Source of the DNA: Arthrobacter sp. B3I9
Lineage (GTDB): Bacteria; Actinomycetota; Actinomycetes; Actinomycetales; Micrococcaceae
NCBI RefSeq assembly: GCF_030816935.1
Contig: NZ_JAUSYO010000001.1
Span: 2,232,001-2,296,000, forward strand
Direction: 5' to 3'
DNA length: 64,000 nt
Position 1 is the first letter of the stretch. Each line of letters starts with the position of its first letter. The translations under genes and the position numbers were made by a program. Shown here piece by piece: positions 54,720 through 63,955 of the stretch. Under the pieces are notes generated by a model. The model was not told where the DNA came from, did no database searches, and saw nothing but the letters and a program-made list of their open reading frames with translations.

Positions 54720-55213
54720 AGCGAGGCCTTTCCTTGGAGGGAGCGGTCAGAACGCCGGGGCAATCGATAGCGGACACCAGGCGCAACTTCCCATTATAGG
54801 GAGTCGCGGGGCGCGCTGTGGCCTCCCCCTTCCCAGGGCAGGTCCACCCGCTTCGGGCCAGTTCCGGAAGCCCGCGAAGTGTGCCACCGGAACCGTTTTC
54901 TGCTGCGAGGTGGACCCGCCCCCTGGGATCACCCATGGCCGCAGCCAGCGCACCGCATCACGCTGCGGCGCTGGTCTAAGCCGGGGGACATCCGGAGGCT
55001 GCATGCTGCGCCACCCTCCGTTGAGCGTCAATGCTACGGACGCCCCAACATCTGTCAACCGGACCGTGACCTGCCTTTTCATTCATCGTCGCAGGCCAGC
55101 GCCGTCCGGCTGAGGTCAATGTTTCGGGCCGTTTCCGCCGTGTGTCGTGCCACCGTCCCAGGGCCGTGGCTGGGCCCTGGCAGCAGCCCAAGGCCCGGGG
55201 CCCGGGCCCCGCG
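54720..55213 (-). other. 494-bp upstream region of ppm1 with two possible promoters
   Basis: No convincing gene. On the minus strand, TTGACA (53-58 of block 55001, i.e. 55053-55058) with a 16-nt spacer and TAGCAT (55031-55036) is a near-consensus promoter, and TATAAT at 54793-54798 lies 74 nt before the ppm1 start. A frame between them (54747-55082) is Arg/Pro-rich and not protein-like. So ppm1 probably has a proximal promoter and a longer distal leader. Confidence 0.5.
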
Positions 55214-56887
55214 TCAGGCCCCCAGGGCGCCGCTCGAGAACAGCTCGCGCCCGTCGCGGACGGTGAGCAGGCACTCCGGGTCTGAGCCGGTGTCCAGGGC
55301 CGGCAGCAGCGGCGTGCGGGCCCGGGGATCGGTGCTCCAGGACTGCAAGCGGCCGTCCGCGACCTGGACCATGAGTTCCTCGGTGTCCCACACGGCGAAG
55401 CTTGCCGGAGCCCCGGGGACCAACTGTCCCGCCATCGGATTGCGGTAGCGGGCGGCCCGCCACCCGGCCCGGGTGTGGCCCAGGAATGCTGCGCGGGCGG
55501 AAATCTGCTCCGCGGGATTGCTGTGCTCCAGGCAGGCACGGACGCTGGACCAGGGCCGCAGCGGGGTCACCGGGCTGTCGCTGCCGAAGCAGATCGGCAC
55601 TCCGGCTGCGTAGAAGGAGCCGAACGGGTTCATCCCGAGTTGCCGTGACCCCAGGCGCTGCCCGTACAGCTTGCCCTCACCGCCCCAGGCCGAATCAAAA
55701 GCCGGTTGGGCACTCACCGTCACGGAGTACTTGGCCAGCCGGGCGATGGCGTCCGCGTCGGCGAGTTCCACATGCTCGAAGCGGTGGCCCGCGGCACGGA
55801 CCCGCTGCTCCCCCACTTCAGCGGCGGCGCGGTCCAGGGCGTCCAGCGCCGCGTCCAGCCCGGCGTCGCCGATCACGTGGAAGCCGGCCTGGATGCCCAG
55901 CAGCGAGCACGCCGCCAGGTGCGCCGCCGCCTGGTCCACCGAGAGGTACAGGCTGCCGCGCTCCCCCGGGGCGTCGCTGTAGTCGGCGCGGAGCGCCGCC
56001 GTGCGCGATCCGATGGAGCCGTCGATGTTGAGGTCTCCCGCCAGGCCCAGCACCGACACCCCGAGGCCGTCGAGGATGGTCCGCGCGTGGTCCTCCGATG
56101 TGGCAAGCTCGCCCCAGTAGGGCAGGACCTCGGGAACGGCGGGAACGTCGAGGCTCGGGCTGTTCCAAGCGACGGCGAGCTGCAGATCCTCGGTGTTGCC
56201 GATATGCGGTGCGGCCATCTCGGCCACGGCCACGTACCCGCTCGCGGCAGCCGCGGACAGTGCCTGCTGCTGGTAGCCGCGGCGGGCGGCGGCAGGCAGG
56301 CGCCGCGCCGCCAGCCGGGCGGCCGTGTGCGCGGCGCGCTTGACCTGGCTGCCCTGGCCGTCCTGCGAGAGTCCGTCCAGCCCCTCCAGGCCGGCCGCGG
56401 CCACGAGGGCGGGGGAAACGAGTGCGGAGTGCACGTCGACGCGCGAGAGGTAGACCTTGCGCCCTCCTGCAGCCCGTTCCAGTTCCGCTGCCGACGGCAG
56501 GGCGGGGTTGGACCACTTGGACTCATCCCAGCCGTGGCCCAGGACGGTACCGTCCGCGGTGGAGCGCGCGACGGCGTCGAGCAGCTCCTGCGCGGAGCTG
56601 ACGCCGCCGAGCTGCAGCGAGTCCAGCGCGATCCCTGTTTCGGTCAGGTGGATGTGTGAGTCAACGAAGCCGGGGGCGAGAAGGGCGCCGCCCAGGTCCA
56701 CGACGTCCATGGACGCGTCGGCGATGGACGTGGCGGCCTGTTCGGAGCCCACCCACGCCACGGTGTCGCCGTCGACCAGCATTGCCGTGGCAAAGGGGTC
56801 GGCGGCCGTGTAGACGGAACCGTTGCGGTACAGCGTCACCTTGCGTGTTGCCGGGGACGGTGCGGGGGCGGCCGGAGAGTCGGTCAT
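55214..56887 (-). CDS. Amidohydrolase family protein (YtcJ-like)
   Basis: 557 residues with the metal-dependent amidohydrolase fold: GFVDSHIHLT near residue 80 (His-X-His ligands), HVIGDAGLDAALDALD, and CFGSDSPVTPL near 435. YtcJ-group proteins have unknown natural substrates. Residues 1-15 are a disordered lead. It shares the minus strand with the helY operon but is separated from helY by 118 nt. Confidence 0.88.
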   Translation of the reverse strand: MTDSPAAPAPSPATRKVTLYRNGSVYTAADPFATAMLVDGDTVAWVGSEQAATSIADASMDVVDLGGALLAPGFVDSHIHLTETGIALDSLQLGGVSSAQELLDAVARSTADGTVLGHGWDESKWSNPALPSAAELERAAGGRKVYLSRVDVHSALVSPALVAAAGLEGLDGLSQDGQGSQVKRAAHTAARLAARRLPAAARRGYQQQALSAAAASGYVAVAEMAAPHIGNTEDLQLAVAWNSPSLDVPAVPEVLPYWGELATSEDHARTILDGLGVSVLGLAGDLNIDGSIGSRTAALRADYSDAPGERGSLYLSVDQAAAHLAACSLLGIQAGFHVIGDAGLDAALDALDRAAAEVGEQRVRAAGHRFEHVELADADAIARLAKYSVTVSAQPAFDSAWGGEGKLYGQRLGSRQLGMNPFGSFYAAGVPICFGSDSPVTPLRPWSSVRACLEHSNPAEQISARAAFLGHTRAGWRAARYRNPMAGQLVPGAPASFAVWDTEELMVQVADGRLQSWSTDPRARTPLLPALDTGSDPECLLTVRDGRELFSSGALGA

Positions 56888-57005
56888 GGTGCGGAAGCTC
56901 CTTGGGGCTTGACGTGGGGCTTGACGGCGGCGCGCGCCGGCCGTGTTCGAACAAATGTCGTGGACTTAGGACGTGGCCAGGCGAGCGGGCTGCCGCCAGC
57001 CGGGA

Positions 57006-59891
57006 CTAGGCCACCGAGGAATACGCGACGACGCCGCGCTTGACCAGCTTGATCGCATCCCCGCACAACCGGGCGACCCTGGGATCCAGGTCCGGAATTT
57101 TGGCCAGCTGGTCCAACAGGTCGATAACCTGCTTGACCCACCGGACGAAGTCCCCCGCGGCGAGGTCCGTGCCGCTGAGGACGTCCTGGAGGTGCCGGCC
57201 CTTGGCCCACTTGAAGATCGGCCACACCAGGCCCAGCTCAGGCTCCCCGGTCAGGGGCAGCTTGTTGGCTTCCTCCACGTCTTCAAGGGCCGACCACTCC
57301 CGCACTACGGTATCGACGGCGGACTCCAGCGAGACGCTCGGCATCTTGGGGCGCAAGCCGCGGTCCTCCCGCTTGGCCTGGTACACCAGGATGCTCGCCA
57401 GCGCCGCCACTTCGGCGGCGTCCAAGTCGCCGAAGGCACCCATCCGCAGGGATTGGGAAATCAGAAGGTCCTTTTCCCCGTAGATCCGGCGCAGCCGCTG
57501 CCCGTCCCGGCTGATGGTGAGCGTCCCGGAATCGGAGGTTTCGAGATAGCCGTAGCCGGCCAGCACACCGCACACCCGGTCGAAGGTCTTGGCGATGGTG
57601 TTGGTGCGGCCCTGGATCTGGCGGACAAGACCGTCCGTCTCCTGCCGGAGCTTCCACCACCGTTCGGACCAGCGCTGGTGGTCTTCGCGTTCGCTGCAGC
57701 CATGGCACGGGTGGGCCCGCAATTCACGGCGCAGCTCGGCGATCCGCTTTTCCTGGTTCGGCAGGGCCGCGGCCCGGCCGAAGTCGTCATTCCGGCTGGG
57801 CGGCGCCGGCGGCCGGTTCTCGCGGAGCGCGTTCCGGACCGACGACGCCAGGTCACGGCGGGACTTGGGCACCTTCGCGTTGAACGACTTCGGGATCCGG
57901 ATCCGGGTTATCGGCGCAACGGGCCCTTCGACGTCCTGGATGCCGATCCGCCGCAGCTGGTTGTCCATCGTCATGATGGCCGGCCGGGGTTCGCGGGAAT
58001 GGTGGTCGGAACTGAGCACGACCGCCAGCCCGGGCGCCCTGCCGCTGGGCACGTCCACTACGTCGCCGGGCAGCAGCCGGCTCAGGGAATCCTCCGTGAG
58101 CGATTTCTTCGCGCGGGATCCGGTTCGGGACGCGTTTTTTTCGGCGTCGGACAGCGCCCGCAGCAGCCGGGAGTATTCCGTGAAGTCGCCCAGGTGGCAG
58201 TTCATCGCCTTGCTGAAGCCGGCCAGGGATTCTTCCCTGCTCCTGACCTGCTTGGCCAGGCCGACGACGGACCGGTCAGCCTGGAACTGGGCAAAGGACG
58301 ATTCCAGGATCTCGCGGGCGCGTACCCGGCCGAACTGGGCCAGCAGGTTGATGGACATGTTGTAGGTCGGCCGGAAGCTGGAATTGAGCGGATAGGTCCG
58401 GCGTGAGGCGAGGCCGGCGACGGCGGCCGGATCGGTTCCCGGCTGCCACAGCACGACGGCGTGGCCCTCGACGTCGATCCCGCGCCGGCCGGCCCGGCCG
58501 GTCAGCTGGGTATACTCCCCCGCCGTGATGTTGACGTGCGCCTCTCCGTTGAATTTGTCCAGTTTTTCGAGGACGACGCAGCGGGCGGGCATGTTGACGC
58601 CGAGCGCCAGCGTTTCGGTAGCGAAGACCGCCTTGACCAGGCCGTCGGCGAAGAGCTTTTCCACGACCTCCTTGAAGGTGGGCAGCATGCCCGCGTGGTG
58701 CGCCGCGAGGCCCCGCAACAAACCGTCGCGCCAGCTCCAGAACCCGAGGACGTCGAGGTCATCGGAGGGGATGTCCTGGGCGGCTTCGTCGACGCGGCTG
58801 GCGATGACGCGCTGCTCCTGCTCGGTGGTCAGCCACAGCCCTGCGGAGACGCACTGGGCCACCGCTGCGTCGCACCCGGCACGGGAGAAGATGAAGGTGA
58901 TGGCGGGCAGCAGGTCCTGACGGTCCAGGCTGGCAATCACCTGCGGGCGGGTCGCCTTGCGGACCGGGCTGCGCGGAGCTCCCCGCGGCGCATCGTCGCG
59001 CTCGTGCTGCTGGCGCCGCTGATTGCGCCCGCCGTGGCCGAAGCGGCCGCGGAAGTTCATCTGGCTTTCCGCCCGCGCCATGGACAGGAGCGCAGGATTC
59101 ACCTCGTACCCCAGGCGGGCGCCGGGCGCGAAGGCTCCCGTCGCGGCCGGGGCGTCCGCCTCCCCGGCGGGGGCGATTTCATCGAACCTCGTATCCCCGG
59201 CGAAGAGATCCACGATCTTCTTGCCCACCATGACGTGCTGCCAGAGGGGCACCGGGCGGTGCTCGGAGACGATCACGTCGGTCTGTCCGCGCACGGTGTC
59301 CAGCCAGGCGCCGAATTCTTCAGCGTTGGAGACAGTGGCGCTCAGCGAGGCCACCTGGACCTCGCTGGGCAGGTGGATGATGACCTCTTCCCAGACGGCG
59401 CCGCGGAAACGGTCCGCGAGGTAGTGGACCTCATCCATGACGACAAAGCCGAGGTCGAAGAGGGTGTCGGAGTCGGCGTAAAGCATGTTGCGGAGCACTT
59501 CGGTGGTCATCACCACCACGGGGGCGTCACCGTTAATGCTGGTGTCACCGGTCAGCAGGCCTACTTGCGAGGCGCCGTACTTCTCGGCGAGCTCGGAGTA
59601 TTTCTGGTTGCTGAGGGCTTTGATCGGCGTGGTGTAGAACGCTTTGAGGCCTCGCTGCAGCGCCAGGTAGATGGCGAACTCCCCGACGATCGTCTTACCC
59701 GCACCCGTGGGCGCAGCGACGAGGACGCCGCGGCCGGCCTGCAGCGAGAGGCACGCCTCACGCTGGAAGTCATCCAGTTCGAATTCCAGCGACCGAATGA
59801 ACCCGCCCAGATAGGTTTTGGCTTCTGCGGCCCGTTCGGCGCTGGCTCGGTAGCGGTCGGCCGGCGATTCAGGCCCGGGTAGTGAGGACAT
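57006..59891 (-). CDS. helY: DEAD/DEAH-box (Ski2-like) helicase
   Basis: 961-residue Ski2/Mtr4-type helicase, the HelY group of actinobacteria. Motifs: FQREACLSLQ, APTGAGKT (I), MDEVHYLADR (II, DEVH), SLSATV (III) and the later TGRAGRRGIDVEGHAV (VI). A DSHCT-like C-terminal domain is at about 790-960. Likely ATP-dependent RNA (or DNA/RNA) unwinding. It ends the tatA-tatC-helY chain, 24 nt after tatC. Confidence 0.93.
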   Translation of the reverse strand: MSSLPGPESPADRYRASAERAAEAKTYLGGFIRSLEFELDDFQREACLSLQAGRGVLVAAPTGAGKTIVGEFAIYLALQRGLKAFYTTPIKALSNQKYSELAEKYGASQVGLLTGDTSINGDAPVVVMTTEVLRNMLYADSDTLFDLGFVVMDEVHYLADRFRGAVWEEVIIHLPSEVQVASLSATVSNAEEFGAWLDTVRGQTDVIVSEHRPVPLWQHVMVGKKIVDLFAGDTRFDEIAPAGEADAPAATGAFAPGARLGYEVNPALLSMARAESQMNFRGRFGHGGRNQRRQQHERDDAPRGAPRSPVRKATRPQVIASLDRQDLLPAITFIFSRAGCDAAVAQCVSAGLWLTTEQEQRVIASRVDEAAQDIPSDDLDVLGFWSWRDGLLRGLAAHHAGMLPTFKEVVEKLFADGLVKAVFATETLALGVNMPARCVVLEKLDKFNGEAHVNITAGEYTQLTGRAGRRGIDVEGHAVVLWQPGTDPAAVAGLASRRTYPLNSSFRPTYNMSINLLAQFGRVRAREILESSFAQFQADRSVVGLAKQVRSREESLAGFSKAMNCHLGDFTEYSRLLRALSDAEKNASRTGSRAKKSLTEDSLSRLLPGDVVDVPSGRAPGLAVVLSSDHHSREPRPAIMTMDNQLRRIGIQDVEGPVAPITRIRIPKSFNAKVPKSRRDLASSVRNALRENRPPAPPSRNDDFGRAAALPNQEKRIAELRRELRAHPCHGCSEREDHQRWSERWWKLRQETDGLVRQIQGRTNTIAKTFDRVCGVLAGYGYLETSDSGTLTISRDGQRLRRIYGEKDLLISQSLRMGAFGDLDAAEVAALASILVYQAKREDRGLRPKMPSVSLESAVDTVVREWSALEDVEEANKLPLTGEPELGLVWPIFKWAKGRHLQDVLSGTDLAAGDFVRWVKQVIDLLDQLAKIPDLDPRVARLCGDAIKLVKRGVVAYSSVA

Positions 59892-59915
59892 GCTTCCAGC
59901 CTAGTGCGCGAACGG

Positions 59916-60752
59916 CTACAGATTCTCCAGCTCCGAGCTCGGAGTTGCCTGGTCCGCTGTGGCTTCTGTCTCCGCATCCCGCTTGACAGCGCGCCGGTCC
60001 CGGCGGCGGTCATTGATCAGGCAGAGGCCGATGGCCGTGAAAAAGAGGACCAGCATGGGCCCGGCGAGGTAGAACATGCTCATCGCATCGGCCCCGGGAG
60101 CTGCCATCGCGGCGAACAGGCAGACGAGGAATACCGTGATGCGCCAGCTCTTGACCAGCTGCTGGCCCTTGACCAGGCCGGCGAGATTCAGGCCGACAAG
60201 GACCACCGGCAGGAGGAAGGCAATGCCGAAGGCGAGCAGCAGGCGGAGCACGAATGACAGGTAGACCTGGGCGCTGATGAAGTTCGATCCCCCCGACGGG
60301 GTGAAGTCGGTCAGCACGCGGACCGCGTTCGGCAGCACCAGCCAGGCCAGCAGCACGCCGCCGACAAAAAGCGGCACCGCGGCGGCGACAAAGGACAAGG
60401 CCAGCCGGCGTTCCTTTTTGTGCAGCCCGGGCACGATGAAAGCCCACAGCTGGTACAGCCATACAGGGCTGGCAACGATGAGCCCAAGGAAAACGGACAC
60501 CTGGATCATCAGGTCGAAGGAGCTTGCCACGCCGTCGAAGTTCAGCGTGGCCTGCCTGCCCTGATGCTCGTTCAGGTCGCGGATCGGCTTGATCAGCGCC
60601 GCGAGCATCGGCTGGTAGACGAGGAAGCCGACGACTGTTCCCAGCACGACGGCGATCGCTGACTTGAAGAGCCGGTTCCGCAGCTCTTTCAGGTGGTCAA
60701 GGAGGGCCATCCGCCCTTCGGGATTAGACCGGCGGCCCATGGATACTGCCAT
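59916..60752 (-). CDS. tatC: Sec-independent translocase TatC
   Basis: Receptor subunit of the twin-arginine translocase, recognising the RR signal. 278 residues, six transmembrane helices, starting RMALLDHLKELRNRLFKS, with the conserved Glu in this region and FVVAAAVPLFVGG later. It is 6 nt after tatA. The C-terminal tail is charged and acidic. Confidence 0.95.
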   Translation of the reverse strand: MAVSMGRRSNPEGRMALLDHLKELRNRLFKSAIAVVLGTVVGFLVYQPMLAALIKPIRDLNEHQGRQATLNFDGVASSFDLMIQVSVFLGLIVASPVWLYQLWAFIVPGLHKKERRLALSFVAAAVPLFVGGVLLAWLVLPNAVRVLTDFTPSGGSNFISAQVYLSFVLRLLLAFGIAFLLPVVLVGLNLAGLVKGQQLVKSWRITVFLVCLFAAMAAPGADAMSMFYLAGPMLVLFFTAIGLCLINDRRRDRRAVKRDAETEATADQATPSSELENL

Positions 60753-60758
60753 GGGGAA

Positions 60759-61028
60759 TTACGCGCGGTTGGGAGGCGGGACGTCGGTTCCTTCGCCCGG
60801 TCGGCCCTGGGTGCCAGGAGTCCGCGGGTGGTTCACGACCCGGCCCTCGACGGGGTCGGTTTCCGGCGTGGCGTCGGTTTTGCCGTCCTTTTTCATTTCA
60901 CGGACCTCCGACTTGAAGATACGCATCGACTGGCCGAGGCTGCGGGCCATGCCGGGGAGCTTAGGAGCTGCGAAAAGCACCAGTGCCAGAACGATGATGA
61001 TGATGAGATGCCAGCCTTCAAGCCTCAT
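60759..61028 (-). CDS. tatA: Sec-independent translocase TatA
   Basis: Pore/assembly subunit of 89 residues: short N-terminus, one transmembrane helix (about 7-22; LIIIIVLALVLFAAPKLPG), amphipathic helix (MARSLGQSMRIFKSEV) and an acidic/polar tail. It precedes tatC; no separate tatB is seen in the window. Confidence 0.95.
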   Translation of the reverse strand: MRLEGWHLIIIIVLALVLFAAPKLPGMARSLGQSMRIFKSEVREMKKDGKTDATPETDPVEGRVVNHPRTPGTQGRPGEGTDVPPPNRA

Positions 61029-61064
61029 GACAAGAGGTCCTTTCGTTTAAACACAATCTTAGGT

Positions 61065-61430
61065 CTAACTGAATTCGATGTCGTGCAGCCGCTGGGGCTG
61101 GCCGCGGTCCGCCTTACGCTGGACGCGGCGCAGCCGGCGGGCCTCCCTGCGGGCCGCCTTAGCCGCCTCGTAGTCGTGCCGGACCCGGGCGGGCGGAGCG
61201 TAAACGGCGGACCCTGAGGCCAGAGCTGTCGGAGTTGCCGGAGTGCCGGGCTCGGCGGGCGCTGGAACCGGAGTGGCGGACGGCAAGTGGCCGAACCGGT
61301 CCCCCGCTTCGCCAAGTTCCTTCACCGTCGTCATGAACTTCCGGTACAAACGGACGCCGAGAACGACGAAGAACAACAGGGACAGCGCGACGAGCGCTAT
61401 CCAGATTACAATCCAGGACCACCAAGGCAT
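61065..61430 (-). CDS. Small membrane protein between pafBC and tatA
   Basis: 121 residues: an N-terminal transmembrane helix (about 5-27; IVIWIALVALSLLFFVVLGV), then a Pro/Ala-rich linker and a strongly basic C-terminus (ARREARRLRRVQRK). No family recognised. It lies in the operon with pafBC and tat genes, with 26-36 nt gaps, so it may be co-translated. Confidence 0.75.
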   Translation of the reverse strand: MPWWSWIVIWIALVALSLLFFVVLGVRLYRKFMTTVKELGEAGDRFGHLPSATPVPAPAEPGTPATPTALASGSAVYAPPARVRHDYEAAKAARREARRLRRVQRKADRGQPQRLHDIEFS

Positions 61431-61456
61431 GCTGACCAGTCTAGCCGGGGCGCCCG

Positions 61457-63461
61457 CTAGTCTTCGTACTGGCCCCGGGCAGCCTCAACCCAGTCCCGCG
61501 CCGCGTCGGCGAGGTCCGCCGGCTCCAGGACCCGGACCGCGCCGCCGTGCTGTGCCGCGAACATCGGAAGCCAGCCCGGATTGCCGAAGCGGATTTCCGC
61601 GAGCAGCCCGCCCCCTGGCAGGGCCGCGGTGCGTTCCGCGTAGTAGTCATCGGCTAGCCCGATGCCCCGGGGGGCCAGTTCGACGACGACGACAGTGTCG
61701 TCGTCGTTCGGGGTGAACAGTTTCACGGGCTGGCTCTCGCCGGGAGCGGCCGTCGCCGACACCGGGTGGCCGGTGGGATGCAGCTCCTCAATCCGGTCCA
61801 GGCGGAAGTTGCGCAGGCCCTGCGCCGAGTGGCAGTAGGCCTCGAGGTACCAGGTGCTGTCCAGTGAATAAAGCCGCAGCGGGTCCACGTCGCGCTCCGA
61901 GACAGCGTCCCTCTGCGGGGAGAAATAGCGCAGGCGCAGCTGCGCGCCGTCGCGGATGGCTTCGCGGGCCACGTCAAGCGTCCGCGAGTCTTTCGGCCCG
62001 ACCTCCGGGCCGGACAGGGAGGCTGCCTTCAGCCCCTCCTCCCCCGCGGCTGCCAGCAGCTTGAGCGTGACCGACTCCAGGGCGCCGCCGGCTGCGAGCT
62101 CGGGAAGGCCGTTGAGCGTTTCCAGGCCGGTCAGCAGGGCGCAGGCCTCCTCCACGGTGAAGCGCACGGGGCGGTTAAGGTCCAGGTCCTGGGTGATGAA
62201 GACGTGGTCATCGTCCCACTGGATGTCCAGCAGGTCATCCGGGTACCCCTCGGGAAGGCCCGAGCAGATCAGGATCCGGAGGTCGTCCTCGAGTTCCTTG
62301 CGGGTTATACCGAACCGTGCCGCGACCTCGCTGATGTGCAGGCCCTGGTTGTGGACCAGGAATGGGACCAGCTGGAGCATCCGTTTGAGCTGGTCCTCGG
62401 AAGTCCGTTTGTGCCGGCGTTTGGCCGGACCGGCCTCCGGAAAGGCGATCACCGGGGCTGGGGAGGACGCGAAGTCCGCCGCTGCGGCCAGCCGGCGCCG
62501 CACGGCCGTCACGAGCTCGGGCGGGGCCACAACCTTGACCCGCGGGCCGTAGGAGGCGAGTTCCTCCCCGAGGGTCTCGGCGTCACGGAACGGGACCGCC
62601 AGGCGGTCCCGGCCGGGTGCCGGTTCTCCACCGGGCTGCGCGGCAGGTTCTGCGCCGGGCTGGACCGGCCGGGCCCGCTTACGCAGCCCCAGCAGCCGGT
62701 CCGCCTCTACGTCAACCACTGCGGTCCGCAGGGGCAGCTCGGCCAGTTCTGCGAGCTCGGCGCGGACGTTGAAGCGGGCAGGCGGCGTGAATGTTTCCTT
62801 TTCGAGCACGGTCACGGCGGAGGTCAGGCGGGAAAGCCGGAAGAACCGGCGTTCCCCGCGCGTCTGGTCACGGCCGACGAGGTACCACTGGCCGAAGCGG
62901 CTGCCGAGGCCCCAGGGCTCGACGCGACGCTCCTCCTCCTTGCCGGTGCTGCTGGCGAGGTAGGAAAAGCTGACCGGGGTGCTGGGCGTGCATGGCGGTG
63001 ACGAGGTCCTCAAACGCCTGTCCTGCCGGGCGGATGCGCGGCTGGACGCCGGCGGGAAGCTCGGCGTCGGACAGCCCGCCGGCAGCCTGGAGCTTGCGTA
63101 CCGCGTCCAGCGCTGCGGAGCCGAGGGCGGCGTGTTCCCAGAGCTGCGCCGCCAGGATCAGGACCGTGCACTCTTCCGGGGTCAGGCTGACGTCCGGCAG
63201 TCGGTTGGAGTCCTTGCCGATCCGGTACCGCGTGGTGGCCGGGTCATCGGAGCCCCAGCCCTTGTCCGTCAGCGTCTCCACCTCGAAGCCGAACTGCCGC
63301 AGCTCCGTCTTGTCGCGCTCGAACATCCGGCCGAAGGAGACGTCGCTGCTCACCGAGTCGTGATACACCTTTTCCCGCAGCTCGCTGCGGCGCAGGCCGT
63401 ACTTCGTGTTCAACAGCGCGATGAGCAGGTTCAGGAGGCGTTCAGTACGTGAGGCGGACAC
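61457..63461 (-). pseudogene. pafBC: pafBC fused transcriptional regulator, disrupted by a one-base frameshift
   Basis: PafB and PafC are one gene here, as described for Arthrobacter. PafB begins at GTG 63461 (VSASRTERLLNLLIALLNTKYG) with an HTH and runs to ...AMHAQHP; the frame then shifts by one base at 62976-62979, a run of four G on the plus strand (four C on the coding strand), where three would restore VSFSYLAS. The rest carries the first WYL domain (QWYLVGRD), a linker, then the PafC half with HTH (near LVHNQGLHISEVAARFG) and WYL (STWYLEAY). Repaired, it is 667 residues. PafBC activates DNA-damage genes. Sequencing error is the first alternative; a real mutation would remove most of PafBC. 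Confidence 0.88.
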
Positions 63462-63467
63462 CTCGCT

Positions 63468-63495
63468 AGGGTACTTGCCCCGGGAAGAATGACAA
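63468..63495 (-). promoter_or_regulatory. Promoter of pafBC
   Basis: TTGTCA (plus coordinates 63490-63495), 16-nt spacer, TACCCT (63468-63473), then 6 nt to GTG 63461: a leaderless start. It overlaps the terminator arm of the upstream gene by one base. Confidence 0.6.
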
Positions 63496-63541
63496 AAGCG
63501 CGGCAACAGCCGGAAATGCTTTCCGGTTGTTGCCGCGCTTT
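63495..63541 (-). terminator. Terminator after the FKBP gene
   Basis: 22-bp stem with one wobble (63495-63516 with 63520-63541), 3-nt loop, 18 nt after the FKBP stop, with an A/T run at the outer ends. Its lower arm abuts the pafBC -35. Confidence 0.88.
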
Positions 63542-63559
63542 ACGTCGTGCGGGTGGGGA

Positions 63560-63955
63560 CTAGCGGACGGCGACCAGGTCGACGACGAAGATCAGCGCCT
63601 CGTTCGGTCCGATCGCTCCGCCGGCGCCTCGGGAGCCGTAAGCGAGTTCGGAGGGGATTTCGAGTCGGCGGCGGCCGCCGACCTTCATGCCCAGCAGGCC
63701 CTGGTCCCAGCCCTGGATGACCTGGCCGACGCCGACGCGGAAGTCCAGCGGAGCGCCGCGGCCCCAGGAGGCGTCAAATTCTTCACCGGTGGACCAGGCC
63801 ACACCGACGTAGTGGGTGGAGACGGTGTCGCCGGTCTTTGCTTCGGCGCCGTCACCCTCGATCAGGTCCGTGATGACCAGTTCTGTGGGAACGTCGCCTT
63901 CGGGGAAGTCGATTTCCGGCTTCTGGCGGTCGAGGTCGCGCTGTCCAAATGACAT
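63560..63955 (-). CDS. FKBP-type peptidyl-prolyl isomerase
   Basis: Cis-trans prolyl isomerase of 131 residues: VSTHYVGVAWSTGEEFDASWGRGAPLDFRVG, VIQGWDQGLLGMKVGGRRRLEIP and LAYGSRGAGG...LIFVVDLVAV. An N-terminal 30-residue extension precedes the fold; no signal peptide, so cytosolic. AAGGAG 5 nt before the ATG. The remaining 45 nt at the right edge is its upstream region. Confidence 0.94.
   Translation of the reverse strand: MSFGQRDLDRQKPEIDFPEGDVPTELVITDLIEGDGAEAKTGDTVSTHYVGVAWSTGEEFDASWGRGAPLDFRVGVGQVIQGWDQGLLGMKVGGRRRLEIPSELAYGSRGAGGAIGPNEALIFVVDLVAVR

Noticed and set aside
54747-55082. Frame upstream of ppm1 on the minus strand
   Set aside because: Arg/Pro/Gly-rich composition, overlaps the TATAAT and TAGCAT boxes, no recognisable fold.
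58461-59882. 473-codon plus-strand frame opposite helY
   Set aside because: Antisense to a gene with all helicase motifs; no start signal or domain.
62976-62979. Programmed +1 frameshift in pafBC
   Set aside because: No slow codon, slippery heptamer or downstream stem was evident; indel or sequencing error is simpler. Listed as an alternative in the findings.
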